Of a stretch of 64,000 nucleotides of DNA, positions 45,611-54,630 are shown in pieces. Under the pieces are notes generated by a model that did no database searches, was not told where the DNA came from, and was given only the letters and a program-made list of their open reading frames with translations. Origin of the DNA: Arthrospiribacter ruber (GTDB lineage Bacteria; Bacteroidota; Bacteroidia; Cytophagales; Cyclobacteriaceae). Where the stretch lies: assembly GCF_019343195.1 (NCBI RefSeq), contig NZ_RPHB01000006.1, positions 248,001 to 312,000 on the forward strand, in the 5' to 3' direction. How positions within the stretch are numbered: the first letter of the stretch is position 1; each line of letters begins with the position of its first letter. Position numbers and translations under genes: made by a program.

Positions 45611-47605
45611 ATGACTTTATCCAAAGCACGATTAATTTTATTTTTTTGTATTTGCTTGGTGCTACAGGCACCAATAGTGGGCTTATCTCAGGACACCCAA
45701 GTAGAAATGGAAGACATGCTGGAAAAAAACAGCATTGAAGGCATTTCAAAGATTTTTGTCATCGTAAGCCCTTTGACCAGTATACCCGAGATACAAGCTT
45801 ACCAAAGTTTGAACTTTGCTACCGAAGTCAGGAAAATAGAAGCAGACCGAGTAGAAATTGTCAATACGCTTGCCAGCGAAATGCCCCAACCTATTGATCC
45901 CTTTCCTTTAAGCGGAATACCTGCTTCTTTGGATTCCCGATACCTAAAGCCAAGCCCTAAAATAGAAAGCCAAGATCCTAGAATAGCCTCTTTGGCCCAA
46001 GAGATCACCTCCAAACTCAATCAGCCCAGCACAAAAGATGTAGTAGTAGAAGTGCTCCGCTGGAACAGAGGACACCTGGCTTGGGGCAATCCAAATGAAG
46101 TACCTTCGGCATTAGAATCTTTGGCCAACCAAACTGTCAACTGTATTGGTTTTACCCACCTACCTGCAGCTATATTGAGGCATTTGGGAATTCCTGCCAG
46201 AACGGTCAGGACATTTATCGCCAGGCCCGATCAAAACCGGCTTATTCCCCATTACCTCCTAGAGGTATTTTACCCATCTCTAGGTGGATGGATTACCTAC
46301 GAACCTCAGGGACCGGGCATGCCCTTCGTGGAAAACATCGTCCTCTATACCCATCATGACTGGGATACGGAGGGGCAGAGAACTTTTAGGCCCCTTGCAC
46401 GGGACATGAACATCACCGTATCCGGTGGATTGGATGCCAGCATCCCCAATCCAGACCTCAGCCCACCTGAATTGATATCTCTTGATTTTTCTCCTTCTCA
46501 TTTTGACAGGGATCAGGGACATGAAAGTGTAATAGTCACTCTAAAAGCCAGAGATCTGGAATCGGGAGTAGATGAGATCAGGATTGATATGCAAGCACCG
46601 GATTTTTCGGGGCCAGGTAAATCACTCTTTTTCCACCTGAAGGATGGAGATGAATTTGAAGGCACCTTTACAGCACAGTTGGGCTGGAACATGCAGACAG
46701 CCAATCACGCCAGGGAATACCGGGTTACCAGGATGAGAATGTCCGACAAGCTTGGAAATGTAAGAGAGTACCAAGCCAGACATTTGGAGGAAAAAGGCCT
46801 TCCTACAGGAATAAGCATGGAAACATGGAAAGCATTGGACGATGGACCTCCCGAACCGGTGTACATTTCTCCCTTTTTCCCTGAAAGAATCCCTTCAGCT
46901 CCAAATGGCATTCATCACACTTTTTTCTATACCGTATCCAAGACTTCTAGCCAAGCTCAGGGAAGAATCAACACAACTTGCGATTTTGTACATAAAGACG
47001 GAATGCGTGTGAGGGCCATTTCTACCAGTAATCTTAAATCAGGAGAGTATCATATAGAATTTCATTTCCTCCAATATGTTCCCCCGCATCATCCATTGGG
47101 TAGATACCACATGAATGCTTTGTATTTACGTGGACCCAATGACAGACAATTCAATATTTTGCCCCAAAATTTTGACCGGGAAATGATGGATTACAGCTTC
47201 GAGCTCGTAAAAGATAAACCCATGTACTCAGGGGAGGTCGGCATAGTATCCATCATCATCTTTTCTCAGCAGGAAGGTCAACTCAATACCAACCAGGACA
47301 TGATCCTGATAGAATCCTCAGGAGCAATTGAACCTTTGAATGATAAACCTCAGGAAAACAACCCCTCATTCCGGATATTCTACGAAACCTTGGACGGAAA
47401 AAAAATAAGCAACAGAAGGTCTGTCTGCTCAAGAAGATTTGGTTCACACCATTTATTTTTCAGATCAAACGGACCTAGGGACACTCCTGTCCAAATCGAA
47501 CGGATTGAGCTGGATGATAAAGATGGAAGGACGCATACCTTTTTCCGGAAGGACTTCGAAGGAAAAATCCTCAAAACTATTCCTGAATACATGGTCATCA
47601 ATTGA
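45611..47605 (+). CDS. exported transglutaminase-like protein
   Basis: This 664-residue exported protein has a signal peptide (about 1-27, ending VGLSQ). It carries a transglutaminase-like cysteine-protease-fold segment with C178 (VNCIGFTHLPAAILRHLGIPAR), H214 (LIPHYLLEVF) and an acidic residue in the third position, E231 (GGWITYEPQ), where Asp is usual. The remaining ~430 residues are beta-rich, with Ig-like features resembling bacterial surface or protease accessory domains (SGVDEIRIDMQAP). The substrate is unknown. The ATG at 45611 is preferred over an upstream TTG that would disrupt the signal peptide. Confidence 0.8.
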   Translation: MTLSKARLILFFCICLVLQAPIVGLSQDTQVEMEDMLEKNSIEGISKIFVIVSPLTSIPEIQAYQSLNFATEVRKIEADRVEIVNTLASEMPQPIDPFPLSGIPASLDSRYLKPSPKIESQDPRIASLAQEITSKLNQPSTKDVVVEVLRWNRGHLAWGNPNEVPSALESLANQTVNCIGFTHLPAAILRHLGIPARTVRTFIARPDQNRLIPHYLLEVFYPSLGGWITYEPQGPGMPFVENIVLYTHHDWDTEGQRTFRPLARDMNITVSGGLDASIPNPDLSPPELISLDFSPSHFDRDQGHESVIVTLKARDLESGVDEIRIDMQAPDFSGPGKSLFFHLKDGDEFEGTFTAQLGWNMQTANHAREYRVTRMRMSDKLGNVREYQARHLEEKGLPTGISMETWKALDDGPPEPVYISPFFPERIPSAPNGIHHTFFYTVSKTSSQAQGRINTTCDFVHKDGMRVRAISTSNLKSGEYHIEFHFLQYVPPHHPLGRYHMNALYLRGPNDRQFNILPQNFDREMMDYSFELVKDKPMYSGEVGIVSIIIFSQQEGQLNTNQDMILIESSGAIEPLNDKPQENNPSFRIFYETLDGKKISNRRSVCSRRFGSHHLFFRSNGPRDTPVQIERIELDDKDGRTHTFFRKDFEGKILKTIPEYMVIN

Positions 47606-47751
47606 GCAGCTTTAAATACTAATGATGCACAATTGTTAGCTCTAAAACCCAAATATAAACCCGACAATAGCTAAAAACTGATTATCATTCACTTATTAAT
47701 TTAAAGTGATCAGCTGTCGAAGTCAGGAAAACAAATTCAGGTCCCCTCACT

Positions 47752-48879
47752 TTACAGACCTAGATCAGCCATTGTGGCAACCTTAATATCTTTTCTGGAG
47801 AAATCTTTCAGAGGCAAGACATCCTGCCTTGGGTAGACAAAGCCTTCATCCGTCAGTGGGTAGAGCAAAGGCGCGAGATTTTGTACAGCTGCCTTACACC
47901 CTTGAACGATAGCTCCCATTTTGCCAGTTTGCTTGGACAATTTGGCCTCATTTTCTATTTCAAAAGGGCCAGAGAAACCCTTTTCTTTCAGGATATCCAC
48001 AAATTTTCTCCAATCCATACTGTCTCCCAATCCAAATCCAGGTAGCGTCGCCTCATAATGATGCCTGTCCCATTCATTGGTGCTGAAAGGAATACCTACT
48101 TTCTCTGCCCATTCGGCTTTGACCTTTTGCATGGGATACATATTCCCCCAATAAGGGCAAGGATTATTTCTGGTAGACTTTACGTGGATCCGCTTCAACC
48201 GCTTCATATCTGTATGGCTTATCACAGAAATGGGATCGGTCTGCTGCCAGATGTCATGGGATGGGTCGTATATTTCACCATGATTGGAGCTTGGAATAAG
48301 TTCATACATGATTTTCCTTGCGGCCAAGACTCCCGGCAGGTTATTGTAGGTGGTCGTATAGCCCGAAGATCTCCATCCTTCCATGGGACAGTTTTCGTAG
48401 AGAACAGTTACCCCAAGATCTTCTGCGTAATTTATGATAGGTGTAAAAACCCTCTGGTATTCTTCAAGGTTCTTTTCAAATCCGTTTTCCTGAATACCCA
48501 ACTCATGGTTGTATCCCACAAAAGTCCCTACTTTCACATCATTGTCATCCCCACCCAATAGGTAAGCCATCCTTATCAATTTGAGCAGGTGGTTTTGATT
48601 TTTGATCCTGGCATCCGGATCGCCTCCTATGAGATTGTCAAAAGCCCCAATGGAAATCCTTAGCTGCGCTGAGTTGAATTTTTCCAGAATCATTTTGGCT
48701 TGATCAGGCCCAAACCCATCATAGTCCATGTGGGTAGCCACAAAATCATCCCTTGTTCCATCTTTTCTAAAAACACAAACATCCAGTCCCTGCACGCCAA
48801 TTTCTTTGGCTTTATCTATGGTCTGATCCAGATTAAGCTGATCAAAAGCAGATGTCATGATCCATATTTGATTGGTCAT
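47752..48879 (-). CDS. sugar phosphate isomerase/epimerase family TIM-barrel protein
   Basis: This 375-residue AP endonuclease-2-type TIM barrel matches the IolE/xylose isomerase-like family. Metal-ligand positions are suggested by E in VLYENCPMEGW, D and H in EIYDPSHDIW, H in RIHVKSTR and E in FEIENEAK. Members isomerise or epimerise sugars or act on cyclitols. There is no signal peptide, so it is cytoplasmic. It is monocistronic and divergent from the PQQ sugar dehydrogenase gene, which also handles sugars, but a shared pathway is only a guess. Confidence 0.88.
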   Translation of the reverse strand: MTNQIWIMTSAFDQLNLDQTIDKAKEIGVQGLDVCVFRKDGTRDDFVATHMDYDGFGPDQAKMILEKFNSAQLRISIGAFDNLIGGDPDARIKNQNHLLKLIRMAYLLGGDDNDVKVGTFVGYNHELGIQENGFEKNLEEYQRVFTPIINYAEDLGVTVLYENCPMEGWRSSGYTTTYNNLPGVLAARKIMYELIPSSNHGEIYDPSHDIWQQTDPISVISHTDMKRLKRIHVKSTRNNPCPYWGNMYPMQKVKAEWAEKVGIPFSTNEWDRHHYEATLPGFGLGDSMDWRKFVDILKEKGFSGPFEIENEAKLSKQTGKMGAIVQGCKAAVQNLAPLLYPLTDEGFVYPRQDVLPLKDFSRKDIKVATMADLGL

Positions 48880-48995
48880 AGGTCTTTTCGGTTAGATTGT
48901 ATTCATAATGTTACTCGACATGCTAATTTAATGGGATTTTGATCCAAAAAACCACCACTGGTAAAACAGCCAAAACATTTGAGCTATAAATTGAT

Positions 48996-49003
48996 TAACT
49001 TTG
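48996..49003 (+). promoter_or_regulatory. putative -7 element of the sugar dehydrogenase gene
   Basis: TAACTTTG matches TAnnTTTG fully and lies 22 bases before the ATG. A TTTG at 48978-48981 is only 14 bases upstream, shorter than the usual 17-21, so the -33 part is uncertain. Confidence 0.4.
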
Positions 49004-49025
49004 AAGAAAAACCGACTTAAATTAT

Positions 49026-50189
49026 ATGAAAAACCTAAAGAATCTATCTTTTATTCTGACAGGAGCAGCATTGTTAGCTTTCACTTCTTGCGAGGAGGGC
49101 AACAGCACCGTGGATGAGCCAAGTTCTGAGCCCTCCCCTTATGCCATTTCTACAGATAAAATGAATATCAAAGTAGATACACTCCACACGGATTTTATCA
49201 ATCCTTGGGGGATGACCTGGCTTCCAGACGGAAGGATGCTTGTGACCGAAAGGAAAGGTGAAATCCTCATTTTTGAAAATGATGCCTACACCGGGGAAAA
49301 AATAAGCAGTATGCCAGCCGTGAAAGAAGTCAATCAGGCAGGCCTATTGGACATTACTCTTCACCCCAATTACGAAAGCAATGGATGGCTTTATCTCTCA
49401 TATTCCAGAGAAGAAGGTGATGGAGAAGTTTTGGTGATATCCAGAGCCAAATTGAACGGAAATACACTTACCGACTTAGAAGAAATATTTGTAAACGGCC
49501 CTACTTGGAAAGGTGGACGTCACTTTGGAAACAGAATGGTATTTGACAATGCCGGCTATCTATACTTTACCAATGGCGACAAGGGTTCAAGGCCTGAAAA
49601 TGCTCAGGAGCTTGACAACGACCATGGCAAAATCCACAGAATCAAAGACGATGGAAGCATTCCTGAAGACAATCCCTTTGTAGGAAAAGACGGAGCCAAT
49701 CCTTCTATCTGGACTTATGGCAACCGTAACCCTCAGGGTATGATCTATGACTCAGAAAATGACAGAATCTGGTCTGTAGAGCACGGACCTAAAGGCGGTG
49801 ATGAGCTTAACCTGATCCAAAAAGGCAAGAACTATGGCTGGCCTAAAGTAACTTATGGAATTGATTATGATGGATCAATCATCTCTGAAGAAACCCAAAA
49901 AGAAGGAATAGAAGACCCGGTGACCTATTGGGTTCCTTCTATCGCTACCTGTGGTATGGCTATGGTCACTTCTGACAAGTACCCTGCTTGGAAAGGCAAC
50001 CTCTTGGTGGCCGCGCTAGCTGGTCAGCACATTGCACGAGTAGAATTAGACGGAACAGAATACGTCACTGAAGAGAAGCTCCTTGATGGAATCGGAAGGG
50101 TAAGACAAGTATCCCAAAGCCCAGATGGTTACATTTATGCCGTTACAGAAGCTACAGGCCTTTTGATCAAGCTGATCCCTCAGGAATAA
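49026..50189 (+). CDS. PQQ-dependent sugar dehydrogenase-like lipoprotein
   Basis: This 387-residue lipoprotein (lipobox LAFTSC, C23) is in the soluble glucose dehydrogenase/Hhip-like six-bladed propeller family. Signature segments include INPWGMTWLPDGRMLVTER, GGRHFGNRMVFD, the YGNRNPQGM loop and EHGPKGGDELNLI. Members oxidise aldose sugars in the periplasm with PQQ and a calcium ion. No PQQ synthesis genes are in the window, so the cofactor may be taken up. A perfect-stem terminator follows closely. Confidence 0.92.
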   Translation: MKNLKNLSFILTGAALLAFTSCEEGNSTVDEPSSEPSPYAISTDKMNIKVDTLHTDFINPWGMTWLPDGRMLVTERKGEILIFENDAYTGEKISSMPAVKEVNQAGLLDITLHPNYESNGWLYLSYSREEGDGEVLVISRAKLNGNTLTDLEEIFVNGPTWKGGRHFGNRMVFDNAGYLYFTNGDKGSRPENAQELDNDHGKIHRIKDDGSIPEDNPFVGKDGANPSIWTYGNRNPQGMIYDSENDRIWSVEHGPKGGDELNLIQKGKNYGWPKVTYGIDYDGSIISEETQKEGIEDPVTYWVPSIATCGMAMVTSDKYPAWKGNLLVAALAGQHIARVELDGTEYVTEEKLLDGIGRVRQVSQSPDGYIYAVTEATGLLIKLIPQE

Positions 50190-50209
50190 AAAGACCCTAT
50201 TTAAAAATC

Positions 50210-50248
50210 AGACCTGCCATGGATTGATAACATGGCAGGTCTTTTTTT
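50210..50248 (+). terminator. strong intrinsic terminator after the PQQ sugar dehydrogenase gene
   Basis: The arms AGACCTGCCATG (50210-50221) and CATGGCAGGTCT (50231-50242) form a perfect 12-bp stem with a 9-base loop, followed by seven T residues (50242-50248). Confidence 0.92.
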
Positions 50249-50362
50249 ATGTGTATCCGGATCTTTGCACGTTTAACTTTAAGAACCAGACCCACAACTT
50301 AACTTCTGACTGTAAATTGAAACTTTGGAGGGTGGGATGAATTTCGACCATGCCAGCGCAGG

Positions 50363-51184
50363 CTACTGAAAATGAAGGTAAAGGGTTATGGATTTCCTTC
50401 TCAGGTCGGAAATGACATCCCTGAATGCGGGATCTGTTTCCTCCGGTCGGTACAGGTTGACCAAGCCATGGGAAAACCTTAGCTCTGGTGAAAATTTGAA
50501 ATACTTGAAATACATGTCAAAACCGATACCCAGGTCAATGGTAAAATCCCTACCTGTGGTCACCAAAGCTTCCAGATCTGCTTCTTCCTGATCTTTTGTC
50601 CTCCACATGGCACTTCCTCCACCTGTAAAAAACATCCTGCTGTTATTAAAGCGCTGCGCTTTGTATTTAAAGATCAAAGGCAGCTCGATCATGGTTGATT
50701 CTGTCACTACGCTTCGTGTCCCGGTTTGTTGTATGAAATCATTGCCTGTATTAGCTCCATTCGAAGGATCTGGAATAGTGGTGACGAAATCACTCTCATG
50801 TCCATAAAAATTGATATCCGTACGGAATTCATAGAAACCAATTTTGGGTGTCAGCATGATATTGAATTGATCATGCACCCTGAATACCGCCAAGAAGCCA
50901 AGGGAGAATCCAGGTGTCATAACAGGAACCACACTTCTGACCCTGGAGGTTGTTGCATTGTTGGGGTTCAAAAACTCCTCAGAATACCTCATTTGGTAGT
51001 AATTGGTATGCCCTGCCAAGAAAAAGCCATATGAAAGCAGCTTGTCATCCTGACCCGCTCTGCTAATTGCATTGAATCTTGCCTGAGCCATGATACCATG
51101 GCTGAAAAAAACAAAACCTAAAGCAAGTAGGCTTATTTTTCTCCAATGTAAATGGAGCTGATTCCAAATGTGAGTGGTTTGCAT
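50363..51184 (-). CDS. porT: type IX secretion/gliding outer-membrane protein PorT
   Basis: This 273-residue outer-membrane barrel has a signal peptide (about 14-34, ending HGIMAQ) and a C-terminal strand [12 protein letters not shown], a PorT hallmark. PorT is needed for type IX secretion in Bacteroidota, which exports adhesins and gliding proteins. Adjacency to the UbiE/MenG gene (52-base overlap on the same strand) is a conserved arrangement in the phylum and supports the name. Other secretion-system genes are not in this window. Confidence 0.88.
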   Translation of the reverse strand: MQTTHIWNQLHLHWRKISLLALGFVFFSHGIMAQARFNAISRAGQDDKLLSYGFFLAGHTNYYQMRYSEEFLNPNNATTSRVRSVVPVMTPGFSLGFLAVFRVHDQFNIMLTPKIGFYEFRTDINFYGHESDFVTTIPDPSNGANTGNDFIQQTGTRSVVTESTMIELPLIFKYKAQRFNNSRMFFTGGGSAMWRTKDQEEADLEALVTTGRDFTIDLGIGFDMYFKYFKFSPELRFSHGLVNLYRPEETDPAFRDVISDLRRKSITLYLHFQ

Positions 51185-51855
51185 TTTGTGTTTTTAAAGC
51201 CAACTTTCTCCAAAATAGCCAGAAAATCATTTCCATCAGGAAAAACCTGTACAGATTCAGGCAAATAGGTATAGGCAGAATTGTCTTTGGAGACAAGTTT
51301 TCCTATTTGAGGCAAAATATATTTGAAATAAAAATTATATCCTTGCTTCATCGGAAATTTATTCGGCTTGGAAAACTCCACAATTACTGTTTTGCCTCCA
51401 GGCTTCAACACCCTGTACATATCTGACAGTCCTTTTTCGAGATTTTCGAAGTTTCTGACTCCAAAAGAAACGATGACAGCATCAAACTTATTATCCTCAA
51501 AAAGCAACTTCTCCGAATCGCCCAGCTGCATATCTATGATGTGATCCAGCTTTCGCTTTTTCATTTTTTTGCGGCCTTCATTGAGCATACCTTCCGAAAT
51601 GTCCACACCGATCACCTTTTCAGGATTGAGTTCAAGTGCTTCTATGGCAAAATCACCAGTGCCGGTAGCAATATCCAGAATGATTTTCGGTTGATCCTTT
51701 TTAAGCAGCTTGATGGCCTTTTTTCTCCAGATAATATCTATCCCCAGGCTGAGTAAATGATTCAAAAAATCATACTTCTTGCTGATGTTGTTGAACATTT
51801 CAGCTACCTGCTCCTTCTTTCCTTCCTGCTTATCTTTATATGGTACTACTGACAT
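51133..51855 (-). CDS. ubiE: demethylmenaquinone methyltransferase (UbiE/MenG)
   Basis: This 240-residue SAM-dependent methyltransferase performs the last step of menaquinone synthesis; menaquinone is the electron donor for ACIII and the oxidases in this window. Motifs include [15 protein letters not shown] (SAM loop), [11 protein letters not shown], and the UbiE signature pair [15 protein letters not shown] and [17 protein letters not shown]. The 3' end overlaps the porT start by 52 bases. It is divergent from engB. Confidence 0.95.
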   Translation of the reverse strand: MSVVPYKDKQEGKKEQVAEMFNNISKKYDFLNHLLSLGIDIIWRKKAIKLLKKDQPKIILDIATGTGDFAIEALELNPEKVIGVDISEGMLNEGRKKMKKRKLDHIIDMQLGDSEKLLFEDNKFDAVIVSFGVRNFENLEKGLSDMYRVLKPGGKTVIVEFSKPNKFPMKQGYNFYFKYILPQIGKLVSKDNSAYTYLPESVQVFPDGNDFLAILEKVGFKNTKCKPLTFGISSIYIGEK

Positions 51856-51990
51856 CGGTATACATTTAATGGTGCAATATTACTAAGTAAACCTGAGCAT
51901 ATGAAAAATGTTGAGAAGTAATGGCAGGTTGTCGGCCAAAGTTTCTTTCGAAGTGGTTGGCAGCAAGGGCCTGAATTGGAACAAAAAACT

Positions 51991-51998
51991 TACCTTTG
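51991..51998 (+). promoter_or_regulatory. -7 element of the engB promoter
   Basis: TACCTTTG matches TAnnTTTG perfectly and lies 16 bases before the engB ATG at 52015. It supports that start over an upstream TTG at 51976, which would lie before the promoter. Confidence 0.5.
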
Positions 51999-52014
51999 CA
52001 AAAAACCGAATGAA

Positions 52015-52623
52015 ATGATCAAGAACGCAAAATTTGTCATCAGCAATACAGATTATAAGAAATGCCCCCCTCCCAACATGCCTGAATTTGCCTTTATCGG
52101 CAGATCCAACGTGGGGAAAAGCTCTCTTATCAACATGCTGACCAACAATAAAAACCTGGCAAAAACCTCCGGAAAACCAGGAAAAACCCAATTGATCAAT
52201 CATTTTGAAATCAATGGAAACTGGTACATGGTCGATCTCCCGGGCTATGGTTTTGCCAAAGTAAGCAAGTCCATCAAATCCACTTGGGAAAAGATGATTT
52301 CCGATTACCTCACCAACAGGGAGAACCTCGTCGCGGTCTGTGTTTTGATCGACAGCCGTCTTGATCCACAGCAAATCGACCTTGAATTCATCACTTGGTG
52401 TGGACAGCAAGAAATCCCTTTTGTGATCATTTTTACCAAATCTGACAAGCAGGGTAAATCCAAAACTCAGGGAACTGTGAAGAAATTTTTGGATGAATGC
52501 ATCAAAATTTTCGGTGATGCTCCTGACTACTTTGTCACTTCCGCCCAAAATGCTGAAGGAAAGGAAGATGTAATTTCCTTCATAGATAATGAAGTAAATG
52601 AATATTATGATAGCCTGAAGTAA
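52015..52623 (+). CDS. engB: ribosome biogenesis GTPase EngB/YsxC
   Basis: EngB is a GTPase for late assembly of the large ribosomal subunit. The 202-residue protein shows G1 GRSNVGKSSLIN, G3 DLPGYGFAKV, G4 TKSDK and G5 SAQNAEG. Length and the N-terminal AKFVISNTDYKKCPP extension fit the family. It is separated from the DUF5606 gene by a short gap with its own promoter. Confidence 0.95.
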   Translation: MIKNAKFVISNTDYKKCPPPNMPEFAFIGRSNVGKSSLINMLTNNKNLAKTSGKPGKTQLINHFEINGNWYMVDLPGYGFAKVSKSIKSTWEKMISDYLTNRENLVAVCVLIDSRLDPQQIDLEFITWCGQQEIPFVIIFTKSDKQGKSKTQGTVKKFLDECIKIFGDAPDYFVTSAQNAEGKEDVISFIDNEVNEYYDSLK

Positions 52624-52625
52624 AC

Positions 52626-52656
52626 CTTGGGCATTCGACGGTATATCCTATATTTG
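52626..52656 (+). promoter_or_regulatory. promoter of the DUF5606 gene
   Basis: TATATTTG (52649-52656) matches TAnnTTTG fully. CTTG (52626-52629), one mismatch from TTTG, lies exactly 19 bases upstream. The ATG is at 52679, giving a leader of about 17 bases. Confidence 0.7.
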
Positions 52657-52678
52657 TAGCCTCAAAACAGATTAGTTT

Positions 52679-53122
52679 ATGAATTTTAATGAAATAGCAA
52701 CGGTATCCGGTAAGCCCGGGCTTTACAAAATATTGAAACCTACTAAAGGTGGCGTCATCCTGGAAAGTCTGGATGAAAAAAAATCCAAATTGGTAGTAGG
52801 AGCAAATCACAGAGTCAGCATCCTTGCAGAAATCTCCATTTACACCATGAATGAAGACGGTGCTACTCCACTCCAAAATGTGATGGCCAAAATCGAAGAG
52901 GAATTTGAAGGAGACTTGGGACTGGAAAGCGGTGCCGATGCAGACGAGCTTAGGGCTTTTCTAAAGCACGTATTGCCCGATTATGATGAGGCAAAAGTTT
53001 ACCCATCTGACATCAAAAAACTAGTGGCCTGGTATCAGATCATCAGAAACAATGCTCCTGAAGCTTTGCAAGCCTCAGATGATGCTGAGGAAAACACCGC
53101 CGAAGAGGACAAAGGAGAATAA
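52679..53122 (+). CDS. DUF5606 domain protein
   Basis: This 147-residue protein matches the Bacteroidota-specific DUF5606 family through its N-terminal core EIATVSGKPGLYKILKPTKGG, LVVGANHRVSILAEISIYT and PLQNVMAKIEEE. The first ~50 residues look like a small SH3-like beta barrel. The C-terminus is acidic. No function is established. It is followed by a modest terminator (arms ACTGCC/GGCAGT at 53135-53156, then T5) and a short unknown gene. Confidence 0.88.
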   Translation: MNFNEIATVSGKPGLYKILKPTKGGVILESLDEKKSKLVVGANHRVSILAEISIYTMNEDGATPLQNVMAKIEEEFEGDLGLESGADADELRAFLKHVLPDYDEAKVYPSDIKKLVAWYQIIRNNAPEALQASDDAEENTAEEDKGE

Positions 53123-53134
53123 AAACACTTTAAT

Positions 53135-53161
53135 ACTGCCGGGATCCTCTGGCAGTTTTTC
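53135..53161 (+). terminator. modest intrinsic terminator after the DUF5606 gene
   Basis: ACTGCC (53135-53140) and GGCAGT (53151-53156) form a 6-bp stem with a 10-base loop, followed by TTTTTC. It probably gives partial termination before the next gene. Confidence 0.55.
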
Positions 53162-53189
53162 TTTTGACACTTTTCTAATCCCCGACCAG

Positions 53190-53483
53190 ATGGATACACT
53201 CCAACAGGCTTACATTTCTCTCACCCGGGACTTTGAGCTGCCTCCTTATTCGCAGCAATCCAAGAAAGAAGAATTGGTACAGCTACTCACCCCTGTATTG
53301 AAACATCTTCTCGATCGGGACTTTGAGCGGCTTTTGCAGATTTGCTACAAAATAGATCTCGGGGAAGCCAAACTGAAAAGTATCCTGTACGAGTCCCTAC
53401 CTGAGCAAATGGCTACAGACTTGGCCCAAGCCTTGGTGGACAGACAAGTCCAGAAAATAGAGATCAGAAAAAGATATAGCTAA
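53190..53483 (+). CDS. conserved-looking hypothetical protein, 97 residues
   Basis: This short, mostly helical cytoplasmic protein (MDTLQQAYISLTRDFELPPYS at the start) has the heptad-like segment LLTPVLKHLLDRDFERLLQICYKIDLGE and a basic end (QKIEIRKRYS). I do not recognise a domain. The ATG at 53190 is chosen because the longer frame runs back through the DUF5606 gene and its terminator. It sits between the DUF5606 gene and the convergent fbp gene. Coding-like composition and a terminator directly after it support a real gene. Confidence 0.65.
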   Translation: MDTLQQAYISLTRDFELPPYSQQSKKEELVQLLTPVLKHLLDRDFERLLQICYKIDLGEAKLKSILYESLPEQMATDLAQALVDRQVQKIEIRKRYS

Positions 53484-53492
53484 AAAGCAAAA

Positions 53493-53515
53493 CGGCTACC
53501 GATTTTCGGTAGCCG
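53493..53515. terminator. bidirectional terminator between the 97-residue gene and fbp
   Basis: CGGCTACCGA (53493-53502) and TCGGTAGCCG (53506-53515) form a perfect 10-bp stem with a 3-base TTT loop. T-rich flanks on both strands suit the convergent gene pair. Confidence 0.85.
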
Positions 53516-53533
53516 CTTATTTTTCCGGATGGC

Positions 53534-54571
53534 TTAGGTTGAGGCCGGAGCCATTGATTTACTTTGGAATTTTTCCACTTCATCCACCATTACCGTAGAT
53601 CCAATATACAAAGGAGTTCGCTGGTGTAAAGAGCTAGGCATAATTTCCATGATTCTTTGTTGCCCGTCTGTAGCCTTTGCTCCGGCTTGTTCTGCAATGA
53701 ATGCCAAAGCATTGGCTTCATATAACAGGCGCAACTTGCCATTCGGTGCTTTGGAGGTTGCAGGATAAATGTAAATCCCCCCCTTGAGCAGATTCCTGTG
53801 AAAATCTGCCACCAAGCTGCCAATATACCTTGCACTGTATTCCTTCCTCTTACAGTCTTCTATATAAGCCTTTAGCCCATCATCGAAGTGATTGTAGGTA
53901 CCTTCGTTGATACTGTAAATTTTTCCATCCTGAGGAGCTTTCATATCAGGATGTGAAAGAAAAAATTCGCCTAAGCTGGGCTCATAAGTAAACCCGTTCA
54001 CCCCGTGACCGGTAGTGTATACCATCATGGTTGAAGAGCCATACAGGACATAGCCTGAAGCAACCTGATTGGCCCCGGGTTGCATCACATCTTCCAATTG
54101 GACAGGACTGCCAACAGGCGTCACCCTCCTAAAGATCGAAAAAATCGTCCCAATTGAGATATTGACATCTATATTGGAAGATCCATCCAAAGGATCTATG
54201 GCTACTACGTATTTTCCGGATTTGTTTTGAAGGTCTATGACCTCATCATCCTCTTCAGACACTATGGCGCACACTTCTCCTCCTTTGGAAAGCGCCCTCA
54301 TAAACCTGATATTGGCAATGACATCGAGCTTCTGCTGTTCTTCACCTTGGACATTGGTATGACCAAATGCCCCACCAATATTGGCCAAACCTGCTCTGTT
54401 GGTTTCCCGATTTACTATCTTTGCCGCAAGGGCGATATCCCTCAGCAGCTGGGACAGTTCACCTGAAGCAAACGGGAAGTCTTCTTGCTTGATCTTGATA
54501 AACCTGTCCAGGGTCACACCTACCGAATAGGCCAATCCAGACTTGTCAGGAGCGTATTTTTTGATTTGCAT
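53534..54571 (-). CDS. fbp: fructose-1,6-bisphosphatase class I
   Basis: FBPase hydrolyses fructose 1,6-bisphosphate to fructose 6-phosphate in gluconeogenesis. The 345-residue protein has the metal/phosphate motif [14 protein letters not shown], a preceding acidic EEDDEV site, the [23 protein letters not shown] segment and the [21 protein letters not shown] signature. These are all class I features. It is monocistronic, convergent with the 97-residue gene and divergent from the aspartate kinase gene. Confidence 0.96.
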   Translation of the reverse strand: MQIKKYAPDKSGLAYSVGVTLDRFIKIKQEDFPFASGELSQLLRDIALAAKIVNRETNRAGLANIGGAFGHTNVQGEEQQKLDVIANIRFMRALSKGGEVCAIVSEEDDEVIDLQNKSGKYVVAIDPLDGSSNIDVNISIGTIFSIFRRVTPVGSPVQLEDVMQPGANQVASGYVLYGSSTMMVYTTGHGVNGFTYEPSLGEFFLSHPDMKAPQDGKIYSINEGTYNHFDDGLKAYIEDCKRKEYSARYIGSLVADFHRNLLKGGIYIYPATSKAPNGKLRLLYEANALAFIAEQAGAKATDGQQRIMEIMPSSLHQRTPLYIGSTVMVDEVEKFQSKSMAPAST

Positions 54572-54630
54572 AAATATTAGAAAAGTTATATTTAGGGTTT
54601 ATTTCTTTCGAAAATTACAAATAAATTTCA

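Noticed and set aside
51883-52548. 221-residue open frame on the minus strand opposite engB
   Set aside because: It is a shadow of engB. The plus-strand frame has all GTPase motifs; this frame has no recognisable domain.
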